Assembly (NCBI RefSeq): GCF_000340215.1
Contig: NW_006921534.1
Span: 5,622,955-5,686,954 of the forward strand
Origin: Pseudocercospora fijiensis CIRAD86
Taxonomy: Eukaryota > Ascomycota > Dothideomycetes > Mycosphaerellales > Mycosphaerellaceae
Direction: 5' to 3'
Length of the DNA stretch: 64,000 nt
Position numbers and translations under genes: made by a program. Numbering within the stretch: position 1 is the stretch's first letter; every line of letters begins with the position of its first letter. The notes below the pieces were generated by a model, which searched no databases, was not told the origin of the DNA, and worked only from the letters and a program-made list of their open reading frames with translations. Shown one piece after another: positions 24,656 through 35,564 of this stretch.

Positions 24656-25413
24656 GCTTTTTAGCTTTTCTTAATATCTCGAGCTACCCGATTAATGCAT
24701 TATTTATCTATTTATTCATTCATTCAATTCGGCATATTTGTTTGCAGCTTTGCGGGATAGATTAGCTAATAGTATATAGCATAGACGAAGATATAGACCC
24801 TATTATCTACTCGGACTTTAAGGATATCTTGCCGCAGAAGACCGGCGCTAGCGATAAAGGTCGCAAGGTAATAATTATTAACTTGTTAGTTGTTAAGTGT
24901 TAAAGATGCTAATATATATATATAGAGAAAGGATCTGTCTAGCCTAGCGCGTGCTAAAAAGCGCCTAATAACGCTTCTGCTACTAAAGGCGTAAGGGCCT
25001 TTTTGTGTGCTATTCTATAGTCGTTTTTTTTTACCGGCTCTCTCTCTCGCTCGCTCGCTCGCTTAGATCTGCTACGTTTTTTTTTTAGCTTTTTAATACC
25101 TAGATAAACGATATAATATTGACATCTATATACCCTAGGCCTCTTATAGCTTCATTTACTATTTATCGATAGAAGCGTGTATGTACGTGTTTGCTCTGTA
25201 ACGCGTACGGACCCGCAAGTCGCGCCTGCCTCCTTCTCGCGACTACCGCCTATAAAGACACCTTCCGCCTACTATACTTTTGCACTTCTAGTCGCTACAC
25301 AACCTAAATGCGACTAGATACGGCTGCATACGACTGCATACTATACGAACAATATCTATCTTAATAGCGCGCTTCTCGTTTTTGCCGCTAGGCGCTCTGC
25401 GTCGTATAGGCCG

Positions 25414-25503
25414 TTAACTAGCTTAACTAGCTTAACTAGCTTAACTAGCTTAACTAGCTTAACTAGCTTAACTAGCTTAACTAGCTTAACTAGCTTAACT
25501 AGC
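25414..25503. repeat. 9-bp tandem repeat, unit TTAACTAGC, ten copies
   Basis: Ten perfect head-to-tail copies, 90 bp, upstream of the transposase relic. The perfection contrasts with the mutated surroundings and suggests recent slippage expansion. Confidence 0.95.
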
Positions 25504-25599
25504 AACTATAGGTGCCGCTTTAGCAAGCGCTTAATAAGTTACAATAGCGACAGCTATACTATTATCGGCAGTAGTAGTAGCATCTATATCTATACTAGC

Positions 25600-28500
25600 C
25601 CCGAGCGCGCCTACTAGTACAAAGCGCCGCTACGATAATAAGGATAGTCTAGTAGGCGACGATAAGGATGCTCTAGCGGGCGATAACTTTCTTATAGAAG
25701 ACTCGAGTGCTTTGCCTAGTATCGACGACGTAGTCGAGACAGTCGAGCCGTCTAACTCTAACTAGCCTCCCGCTAATCCGATAGAACTAATAACTGCTAA
25801 CGAGCTTAATATCTAGGTTACTATATAGCAAGCAATTAAGGACCTCGATTAGCTTACCGTCGAGGAGGTTGTTTAGACAGCTACTTACTAAATGCTAGAC
25901 GACGATGCGGACCCCTAAGAAACGACGACTGCTATGCCTAGCTAAGAATATATCGAGGCGGACGAAGATTACGAACCTAAGTAGCAATAAGCCTAGCAGT
26001 AGACTTAGCAAGCAGGTCTTATACTGCTACCTTTACGTCCCTTACTACTCGATTAGTCCCTTATGTTTAATTAGAAGAAAGGCTGCAAAGTTAGTGCAAT
26101 TAGTAAGCTAGAACTAGCCTTCGGTCTATAGCTTTAAGATGTCGGCATCTCTCGCAGCGACTACGTCTCTTTACGCAAGATGTTCGCTTTACTCGTAGAG
26201 CCTGCTACTACGAACCTCTCTAATCTGCTAATGTCTGTCGATACCGTTAAGCTGCACCTAAAGTTAGTGCTTCTATTACTTAAGCTTCGGTACTAAAGCA
26301 TCCTGCTCTAGAAGCAGAAGACACTGCCTACTATACTATTAGGCGATATAAAGCCTCGAAACCTCTTCTTCTTTAACCTATACTAGCTGTTTGCCCGCAT
26401 CCTTAGATTAAATATTAGCAAGTCGCTCTATACTAATATAGCTCTCCTTATCGACTCCCCTATAGAGCTTTAGGAGTCTCGTACTTAGGCAAGCTCTGTG
26501 CGTACGACTTCTAGACGCTTTATACGATATCTAACTATATCGACACCGTCGGCTTTAGCTTTAGCTAGAACCTCGTACGCTACTAGACTAGCTTGCGGAA
26601 AGGCGCTACCTTATAAGGTACTAAAGACGACTCGCGGATAGAAGGCCGCTCGGACTAAAGATAAACCGATAGTATCGCCACTAGTCGACTAGAGCTAGTT
26701 TATTAGTGTGCCTAGCGGACCTATCTTTCTATTAGATTTTATGCGCTTCTTTTGTTAGGATACAAGCTGTAACTATAAGAATACGCAAGGTTATACTAGG
26801 CGTATCGTTACTATTTAGATAGATTAACGTAAGCCTTCGAACCGCAAGGCTATAGGTAATTACAAAGGCAGCAAAGGCTCTATTGTTCTTTAAATCGCGC
26901 TACTTATTGCGTATAGTAGCCTGCTATCTTATATACGCGTATAGCTAGCTAGAGACTTTACTACAGATAAGCTCTTCTTTGTCGAGGACTCCTTCTACTT
27001 CTTGCTAGAATCTAATATACGCCTAATCGATTCTATAGTCGCAATGCACTACGTATACAAGAGTCGGATACCTGCTACTCCCTTGCTATAAGACAAGTAT
27101 AAGGTCTTCGTTCGACGTGCTATTGCGCGCGACGGCAGTATTCGCCTAATCTACTAAACCTATCCTATCCGTAGTGAACTAAAGATTATAGTCTATAGCC
27201 GTAAGTACCTACTCGATACCTTTAACTTATAGACCTCTAGAATGCTAGTAATCTTAGCGCCGTTCCTTATCTTCCTCGACGGCTTCGGCCTTTATCGCAA
27301 TATATACCGTTTATTAATAGGTTAGTACTTCACTTTAGCGGGCCTAAGCATATAAGAACGCAACCGGTCTACTAACGTTATCCCTTTTATATTAGGTCCC
27401 TATAGCAGCAATATAGAGGATGTCGTCGATATTATCTCGCCTACTCTACGCGCACTAGATGCTAGCGACGTTGTAGAGATCCGCAAGGCCGATAGAACGA
27501 TAACTAAGACTATAGTATATGCTTTTACTATAGCATATACTAGCGACTATCTATAGTAGTAAGAAAACTCTAGCATAGTCGGCCTAATAGGTCTTGTTAG
27601 CTGCTGCTATTGCTATACGCTAGCAGAAGACCGTAGTAACTTAGACGTCGCTATATCGGATATACGCTTCTATTATAAGAATTAGCGCATTCGTTAGTAT
27701 ATGGCACTAATGTTAGCTATAGCTCGTACTGTATATAGCCGACAGTTCGGCATACTACTAGATAAGCCGTCTTTGCTAAAGATCTCTCCTGCTTTAGATA
27801 TTATCCTCTTACGCCTAGCAGACCTAGCTTATTTAGAGTTGAAAGGTATAATAGGCTTGTTCTACGGAGTCCTTCTCTTAGAGATCCTTACTACCGATAG
27901 TTAGCTTTAATACGGCAAGGCTCTCTATAGTTTTCCTATGCCCCTAGGTTAGCACTGTCTGCAATTACTACTTTACTACCTTAGAAGCTACACCCTTTCT
28001 AAGCACGCTCGCTAGTTAATTGTTGCACCTATTCTCTTTCGAGTATAGCTTAAGGATACGCACATCGAAGAGTCGTTCTTAAAAGCTGTTCGAGACATAG
28101 TAGCGCAGCTAGGTAACATTCTTAGTTAAGTCTTCGATACTATCTAGCAGTAGACTTAGCAGTCTCGTAATCGGATCCTAGTATCCGCTGTACTTATATG
28201 AATCTTCGCATCCCTCGCCCGATCTAACGTGTATCTTATATACAAGAAGATAACCCTCTAATAGCGCATTAATTATATAACTGAGATGCTTGCGATACGG
28301 CGCATATTCTAAGAGCTAATAGAGTGCGCTATACAATTAAACATTAAGAATCCGTACACTCGTTATCGTAGTCGTAGCAAGTTAATACCCGTCGCCGGTA
28401 CCTAGCTAAGCTAGCTAAGTTAGGCATCTTAGTCTTAGCAGCTAAAGGAGACTACTAGCGCGAAGGAGTATCGCAATATAGCGAAGCGACTAAACGTCTA

Positions 28501-29450
28501 TATTAGCTAACACTACACTAAAACGATTAGGGAGTATACTATAGCTAGCAACTGCAACGTTCTTACTAGAGAGTTTAAGTATAAGGACTCGAAGCAGCAG
28601 ATCTATCTTACGAACTATTAGAATGTAGAGCGTGATCTACTATAACGTTACGGCCTTGATCTGACTATCCGTCTTATGCTATAAGATGGCTTTGCTAACA
28701 AGCTAGAGCTAACTGCCTAAATGCAGGATCTTTTCGAGAATAACCCGCAGCTGTTCGATAGCGTGCTTCTACGATCTAAGCAAAGCAATAATAGTAATAA
28801 ACTTAACGGCTTCGACGATATCCTTAGTAATAGCGACTACCTTAATATTAATACTAGAGAGCGTATGCTATAAGATTATGCTAAGATCCTTAAGCTTCTA
28901 GTTAAGAACAGTGCTATATCGCAAAGCTTCCGCGACTAGCTACAATCTGTATATACGTACGACTATAGTCGTAAGAAGTGTATACTGTCGAATCCTAATA
29001 CGGTCTACTAGTTTAAGCGGTTTAGATACAACGACAAGCCAACCTAGCATCGTGCAGTCTACCGCTATAGTGACTTTGTGCGCTATCGAATAAACAATAT
29101 CGGCCGCATTAATCGCATCTTTACTTATCGTACTATAAAAGGTCTCTCGCTATTCTTGCGAGTTACTCTAGCCTAGATCGATAATTAGCGAGGCCTTAAT
29201 CTACTCCTTTAGCTCCCTATATATAAGATAACTAATAAGGAGTCTACTATTAGCATTAACGCTATAATAGGCAACAAGATCTAGACGCTTCTAGTTACCG
29301 GCAGTAGCCTTAAGCTAATAAGAGGCAAAGAAGTAGCTAAGCTTAAGAGCGGCGAGCGTGTCCTATTCGTAGACTAGGACCTCTAGTTCCTTTAGGTGCG
29401 TTCGTTAAGTAGCAACTCGGGGCTCGTAGAAGACTAACTCTAGTATAGGC
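25600..29450 (+). pseudogene. Transposase relic of the large DDE element
   Basis: Forward reading frames interrupted mostly by TAG (former CAG/TGG). Recognisable stretches: LLGDIKPRNLFFFNLY; IFLDGFGLYRNIYR near 27270-27320, which fits the D-D-FGLFRNMYRS pattern of Plavaka-type transposases; ERNRSTNVIPFILGPYSSNI; and the segment at 27701-27904 (SPALDIILLRLADLAYLELKG is one residue over the quotable length, so only its region is given). A downstream part (28500-29450) may be a C-terminal or second-ORF region. No intact protein can be made. Confidence 0.5.
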
Positions 29451-29727
29451 TCTACTATTAACGCTAATTAGCAGCAGCTTAAGTAAGTATAGCGTAATCT
29501 TCCGTGTTGCTCTAGTATACTAACTAAACTTTATAGGCTCTAGCTATAGCACTACTTCTATCCGGTAAGACTTCTTCTCGATATTGTAGACCTTAGCTAA
29601 CACTATAATAGGCTCTTTATCTAAGGCGCTTCTTTTCTCTGCCCGCTCTCGCGCACTCGGTACGTGTTTTATTTAGCACTTATTATTAGCTACTAACTTT
29701 TGATTAGTACCCGACTATCTCTTACTC

Positions 29728-29802
29728 TTCTATATACCGCCCTTCTATATACCGCCCTTCTATATACCGCCCTTCTATATATCGTCCTTCTATATATCGT
29801 CC
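29728..29802. repeat. 15-bp tandem repeat, five copies
   Basis: Five units of TTCTATATACCGCCC type. The last two copies both carry C to T changes at the same two places (TATCGTCC), so the mutated unit was itself duplicated. The open frame over it (29700-29930) is an artefact of the periodicity. Confidence 0.92.
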
Positions 29803-30633
29803 TTCTACGACTTTCTTCTTTACGATATACGCTTCGACGACTACTTTCTACTACCTACGATCTACGATCTACGATCCACGATATACGATATACGACTTAC
29901 GCGCCGCACTATGCGATCCTTCGGCTTTAGACCTTTTCGGCTTCGAACGACGATAACTTTAAGCGGCGTACTAGATAAATAGTAGATTAATAGATCGGTA
30001 GATCGGTAGATAGGTCGAGGCACTTTGTATAGATATAGATTAGCAGTAGTATAGTCTTCTACAATCAAGCTTAATTAGCTTATTAATCGTTAACCGCATT
30101 GCAATCTTTTTACCGTAAATTGAACTATAGTAGTAGAGACCTCTTTATACCGTTTATTTACTCGTAGTAGTATAGCGTGTTTAAACTGCAGAGATATATA
30201 TGCCGCAGAGATAAATATCTGCTATAGAAGCTAAGCGAACTATAGAGACCTACTTTAACTATAGACGCTAATTAGCGGTAGGCTTAGTATATACTGCAAA
30301 CTATTAACAACCGCTTACTTGAGTGAACAGCTTATATCATAATAACCGCAAAAATGCTATTATATCAATCTGCAGTTGGATAACTGGAACTGTATATCTA
30401 CGGCACACCTGCGGTAATATCGGAGTATATACTCCGCTAAGGAAGACATGAAGGCACCGCACCGGCACCACATCGCGTGCCTTTGTCAGCTGACTCTGCA
30501 TTGTTACTCTTGTTCCTTAGCATTTTCTTCTGCATTTTCTTCTTTCCTGCGCATCCCGGTCATGTTCTGGTAACGCTGGGCTCAGCGTCGCAAGGCGGTG
30601 ACGTGTTGTACGACGAGACGAAGCGAATCCATA

Positions 30634-33378
30634 ATGGCCGCCAACAGCGAGCCCGACCCGACGCGGCAGCAGGAAGAGGAAGACGAGAGCGATGTCCGAG
30701 ACGTCGAAGATGGACCGACAGAATCATCGCCACTGCTGCCACGACATCTCACACATAACGATCAGAGTCAGCCGCATCGGGAACAATCCGCTACATCTTC
30801 CCTCAAATCCGTCCTCGGCAAGAATGGCAAGCCCAGATGGCCCAGCTTGATCGCATTGCTGCTGTTATGTGTCTTAGCAGCACTGATCATCGTTTTCGCA
30901 TTTGTCGCGCCGGCGGCCGTGGAGCAGTATGCCGCACAAGCTGTGGTGTTCGAGCCTACCAGCCTATCGATCGAGTCGTTCACCGCAACTGGAGTCCGAG
31001 CAAGAGTGCAAGGAACCTTCAAACTGGACTCGTCAAGAGTAGAAAAACAGCACGTGCGCAACCTGGGCAAGTTCTGCACTTGGATAGCGAGAGAGGCGGA
31101 AACTGGAGAGAGCGATGTGCGAGTATCGCTGCCAGAATACGGAAACGTGCTGCTGGGTACAGCTCATGTGCCTCCCATCAAAGTCTACCTTCGAGATCAA
31201 CACATCACGGGGGTCGATTTCCTTGCCGACTTGGAGCCAGGAAATGTAGATGGCATTAGAAGGATCGCAAATGATTGGATTGATGGAAGGTTAGGTCGGC
31301 TGCGAGTGGTTGGCAAGGCGAGCGTACCCATCAAGAGTGGCTTGATCAGCCTCGGAAGGCAAATTGTCAAGCAGGAAATGCTCTTCGACAACAAAGACAC
31401 TCCGACACTACCAGCATACAAGTTGCAGAAGCTGAACCTGAGAGAAGTGGAGATACCAAGTGGAACTGGCATGGCAGCGGATGTGTCGTTGCAAGTGCAT
31501 AATGATTATCCGGTCGACCTCGCTGTTCCTCCGCTGGGCTTTGGAATACTGGTCGATAACTGCGAGAAGAGTGACCCTTACATCATGGTGGCGGATGCAT
31601 TGACACATGAATTGAACATTCACCCGAAGCAAGACGTGGAAGTCAACGTCACCGGCATGGTTCGCCAACTTCCATCTGTCCTGACGGAAGATTGTCCAGG
31701 CACAAGCGAGTCGCCGCTTGACAACCTCATCGCACATTACATTCACGGCAAGACGACCACAGTCTACGTGCAAGGCTCAGACTCGTCATCGCTAGACACT
31801 CCTGAATGGATCACCGACCTCATGAAGGACATCACAGTGCCAGTACCCATACCGGGACGGACGTATGGAGATTTGATCAAGAATTTCTCTTTGACCGATA
31901 CGCAGTTCAGCTTGCCAGATCCGTGGGCAGAACCCGACACGCCTGAGTCCAATCCACGAATCAGCGCCAAAGTTCGTGCTCTGGTTGCTCTACCAGAAGA
32001 GATGAACTTCAACATCTCTGTCGCCAAAGTAAAGGCCGATGCAGACGTCTTCTACAAGGGTAAGAAGATTGGTCGGCTTGACCTGAATAAATGGCAAGCG
32101 GCAAACAGCACTCGTGTGCCACCAGAATCTGAAGAAGACGGCCCTACGCTTGAGGTGGAGAGCCTTGTTAAAGATGCACCTTTGGAAATCCAGGACGAAA
32201 ACGTCTTCACAGATGTCATCCAGGAACTCCTGTTTGGCGGTAAGACGGTCATCATGACTATCAAAGCTGAAGTTGATGTGGGCGTTGCTACGGCGTTGGG
32301 GGAATTTGCGATTCGAAAGATACCCGCTGATGGCCAGGTGCCAATTAAGCGTAGGTCCTAACACTACGCCCTCCTATGTTGCAGCACCACGTCTGATTTA
32401 TGACTACGTTACGACGCTTGTATGAGATAGAGTAGATAGGCTAAGAATGGTACAGCCATCTCACGACCCAACCCTTCGCCGCCTGACGACGATCCAAAGC
32501 ACCCACCAAAGAACGGCAAAGATCTGCTCGGGGGCGTAAAGCCTAAGCTCGTGGATGTCAATATCAGCAACACAACGGAGACATCTCTCACCATCGACGC
32601 GAAAGTCAACGTGACCAACCCTACCCCATACTCCGCTTCGATTCCCTACATCGACATCCACATCCTCAAAAACGGCTCTCTCCTCGGCCACGCCACCGCC
32701 CACAACCTCACCATCACAACCGGCCGCAACTCCTTCCTAGAAGTCACAGCAATTTACTCCCCTCTCGACTCCGGCGGCAAACCCGCCAAAGAAATCGGCC
32801 GAAACCTCATCTCCCAATACATATCCGGCTGGAACACAACCCTCACCTTCCGCACCCACGAAAAAACCTTCCCATCAAACCCCAAACTCGGTCGAGTACT
32901 AAGCCACTTCCCCCTAGAAATCCAAGCCCCCAACCTCTCCCCCCAACCCCCAAACCAAGATCCCGAAGAAGGCGGCGGCGGCGGCGGCGGTGCTCACAAC
33001 TTCATAAAAGACGCAACAATGCACCTCCTAACCTCCACCGCCACTTTCGTGTTATTCTCCCCCTTAACCCACTCCACCCTCATAATCTCCTCCCTCAACG
33101 CAACCGCAATCTACGAATCCTCCGACGTCGGCGAAATTTTCTACGACATCCCTTTCGCCGTCCCTCCGGTCGCGGAAACTCCAGACCACCAAGGTTTTCT
33201 CACGCCGAGGTTACCTGTGGATTGGAGTTTGGGGAGTGTGGGGTATGAGGCTGTCAAGAAGGCGTTGGGAGGGACGTTGAAATTGAAGGCGAAGGCCGAG
33301 GTTGGGGTGAAATTGGGGAGGTGGAGGGAAAAAGTTTGGTTTGAGGGGGGTGGGTTGGGGGTTAGGATTCGGTTGTGA
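30634..33378 (+). CDS. Tag1-like vacuolar membrane protein (DUF3712 repeats)
   Basis: Exon 1 is 30634-32350; a 105-bp intron (32351-32455: GTAGGT donor, GCTAAG branch, TACAG acceptor) is followed by exon 2, 32456-33378. Product 879 residues. Splicing joins IPADGQVPIK to a Pro/Asp-rich linker and then DVNISNTTETS, matching the family layout. Seen: an acidic cytosolic N-terminus with an ExxxLL sequence (E30, L34, L35), one membrane segment (about 70-93), and then a long lumenal part of repeated beta-rich LEA2/DUF3712-type modules with many N-x-S/T sites. A run of seven Gly lies near 33 kb. In budding yeast the homolog Tag1 sits in the vacuole membrane and is needed to end autophagy; fungal databases often label the family a pre-rRNA processing protein. 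Start: ATG 30634; the upstream in-frame GTG at 30598 is not used. An alternative splice, 32338-32445, is also in frame. Confidence 0.82.
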
Positions 33379-34064
33379 AGATGTAGAGAAGGGGGGAGGG
33401 GGGGGGGATGAATGAATGAATGAATGAATTGTTGGTCTTGGGGGGAAAATATGTCTCTTGGGAAGTTTTTCGTGAGAGGATGTATATATATGTGCGACTC
33501 TTGGTCGATAGATGTTGGTACTGGTACCTGATATGCTTAAAGCTATACCTAATGATCATTGAACCTGAGACGGGTTGCTGAGAGCACTGCGGAATGTGGA
33601 CTCACGGTGTCGTTTCCCTGGGCAGATCGCTGGATTCATCTTGACTCTGGTGATTTCGGCATGGTCGTAGAATCAACGTGACAAGGTGAAGAAATCACGA
33701 TGATCACTCAGCTGAGGTTTGATTTAATCTCAGAGAATTGGACGAAAGTGATAGACCCGCAGAAAGTCGCACAAAATTCACAGGTCCCTTCGATTCAATG
33801 GTATCATGCGACAAAATGCAACATTGTCCCGCCACGCCACCTCCCGCAAGATACAATCAATTCATCTATCCTAGGTAGTTGCATGAGTAATGACCATGCG
33901 TGATCTTCCTCTTCACCATACCGTTCAGTTCCGTTTCATCCAAAAAAGCAATGCACACATCCACATCATACTATTCGTGACAAGCCACTTCCACCTTCCC
34001 ACCCTCCCACCCTCCCACCACCTCACTGAAGTCCCGTCGCCCAACCACTGGAAAGTCCAAGTCC
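33379..34064. other. Intergenic between convergent genes; short (GAAT)n tract
   Basis: A poly-G run followed by five ATGA/ATGAATGA units (about 33397-33430) is a microsatellite just past the stop of the Tag1-like gene. The rest looks like 3' UTR and spacer. Frames at 33700-33903 and 33890-34081 lack any domain. Confidence 0.45.
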
Positions 34065-34805
34065 CTAACTCGTCCTCCTAGGCCTAGCAATCTCAACCAA
34101 CTCATCCTCACTACTATCATCATCCTCATCCTCAAGCTCCATACCCGGAGGCTCCGACTCCAGAACCAATTTCCTCTGAATCGAACTCGTCAACTCCAGA
34201 TCCTCATCGTCATCGTCAAGCGGCGTACGTTCCTTAGCTTCAGTAGTGGAAGGTCTACGATTCGTCCTCCTCCGGGAAAACTGATCGACGGCGGGCTCAT
34301 GATCTCCTCCATGGCGGAGAAAAGTTTCGTCTCGTCCGGCGTCATCTCCGTCGTGATCGGGGTCGTCTGAATCTTCCTCTTCCTCTTCTTCGTCGGAAGA
34401 GTCGTCGCTGCTTGAGAAGAGACCGGAAAATTTACTTCCTGCGGAACGTGCTGCTCCGCCTCCGCCTAGAGTTCTCATGCCGAAGATCTGCAATCCAGTT
34501 TCCTCATCGTCAACGTTACCATCAGTCTCTCGAGGATGGTCTAGCTCGGATGGATCGTCAGGTAGCATGCTTGCCGTCTCGACAGCAGCAGCGTCGGCGG
34601 CCTCGGGATCTCCAGAGTCGGTGGCATTCTGATTCTTCTGGGCTAATCTTGCAGCGAGCGTACGTCGTGCTCGAGAAGGTGGGATGTTGAGAGGTGCAAC
34701 AGATGCACCGGACTTGTTGGCATCAGGAGACAGTTGAGCATTCTGCAAGGCAAACGTTAGCCGAAGTGTGTTGTGGCGCAGAGACCCATCCGTACCTCGT
34801 GCCAT
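34065..34805 (-). CDS. Hypothetical acidic, disordered protein
   Basis: A 246-residue frame from an ATG in excellent context (CCACCAATGG) at 34803-34805. I do not recognise a family. N-terminal third: a basic Ala/Arg/Leu segment (SRARRTLAARLAQKNQ). Centre and C-terminal half: long Asp/Glu runs (SSSDDSSDEEEEEEDSDD, DDDDEDLEL, EDEDDDSSEDEL), typical of nuclear or chaperone-like disordered proteins. Codons 4-21 contain a perfect-looking fungal intron (34743-34795, 53 nt: GTACGG donor, GCTAAC branch, TTGCAG acceptor). Its length is not a multiple of three, and removing it from this ATG gives an early stop; the only open spliced frame reads upstream through LLFHQWHE with no ATG nearby. The N-terminus is therefore uncertain, while the body of the gene is reasonably secure. 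Confidence 0.6.
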   Translation of the reverse strand: MARGTDGSLRHNTLRLTFALQNAQLSPDANKSGASVAPLNIPPSRARRTLAARLAQKNQNATDSGDPEAADAAAVETASMLPDDPSELDHPRETDGNVDDEETGLQIFGMRTLGGGGAARSAGSKFSGLFSSSDDSSDEEEEEEDSDDPDHDGDDAGRDETFLRHGGDHEPAVDQFSRRRTNRRPSTTEAKERTPLDDDDEDLELTSSIQRKLVLESEPPGMELEDEDDDSSEDELVEIARPRRTS

Positions 34806-35464
34806 TGGTGGAAGAGAAGTGTAATTGCGTGGATGGGGTAGGGGAGAGGCTGGAGAAGAGGGCAGAAGCGATAACGAGGCAACAAGCAGGCAAGCAAGGT
34901 CCCGAAGCAGGTCAAGGGCAATAGAGTGCTGACCACATCGTGTCGCGGACACCTTGCAGTGTTACGAGAATGATCAGTGATGGTGCAGCACGCAAGCAGA
35001 TGTCGCGCGACCTCATCTTCAAAGGAAGGTAGCGAAAAAGCATATTTCCCAAAAGGCTCGGACCGCGGTCCAACCTAGTTAGACAACAAGCTTCGGTGGC
35101 CGATGAGATTTCTAACCGCACTCCAAGCGGATGCGCATGTGAGTGCCGGAAGCGCGTCTTGCGTCTGCGTTCATCTTCAGAGCGTGTGGGTGAGGGTGAG
35201 GGTGTGGGTGTGGGTGGTACAAGACAGAATGAGGCGTAGACAGCTGAGCGCCACCAAGCAGGAGTCGCATCGTACAGCCGGGCACCAAAAGCAAATCCTC
35301 TGTTGTATGTTGTACAGCAGCAAGTCGATGCGTTCGCTTTCTTGTCGTATCTCGTGTAATAGAAGTCGCTATGCCCCATCCTCCTTTTGTACAAGTGTAG
35401 GAGTGTAGAAGTGTAGGTGCGTGCTGTGCCTAATGCCCAAGGAATGCAAGACAGTGCAGGGGGT
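34806..35464. other. Intergenic, probable promoter and 5' UTR
   Basis: CT-rich DNA upstream of the acidic-protein gene. A 160-codon minus frame (34912-35394) covers a GGGTGT/GGGTGA tract (35186-35216) and has no family resemblance; I treat it as chance. It could contain an upstream non-coding or short coding exon of the neighbouring gene. Confidence 0.35.
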
Positions 35465-35465
35465 G

Positions 35466-35555
35466 ATGCGGTGCAATGCGATGCGGTGCGATGCGATGCG
35501 ATGCGATGCGATGCGATGCGATGCGATGCGATGCGATGCGATGCGATGCGATGCG
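35466..35555. repeat. 5-bp microsatellite (ATGCG), 18 units
   Basis: 90 bp of ATGCG units, with three variant units near the left end (GTGCA and GTGCG types). It ends 9 bp from the stop codon of the SAPS gene, so on the transcribed strand it lies at the very start of that gene's 3' UTR as repeated CGCAT. The open frames through it on both strands are artefacts. Confidence 0.95.
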
Positions 35556-35564
35556 TGAAGGGGG

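Larger units (their letters stand above)
22650..30420 (+). mobile_element. Large RIP-degraded DDE DNA transposon, possibly Plavaka/CACTA-like
   Basis: 7.8 kb of TA-rich, CA/TG-poor sequence between sharp borders. The central plus-strand coding relic (about 25600-29450) resembles the long transposases of fungal Plavaka (CACTA superfamily) elements. A 33-bp direct repeat occurs near each end (22813-22845 and 30242-30274, 29 of 33 positions equal by eye), as expected for subterminal repeats of CACTA-type elements. A short inverted match (GTAGATAT at 22694-22701, ATATCTAC at 30394-30401) is a candidate for the termini, but it is too short to be sure. The superfamily name is a tentative recognition from memory. 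Confidence 0.5.

Noticed and set aside
34912..35394. 160-codon minus frame upstream of the acidic-protein gene
   Set aside because: It covers a GGGTGT-type tract, gives low-complexity TPTPSPSP, has no domain and no splice link.
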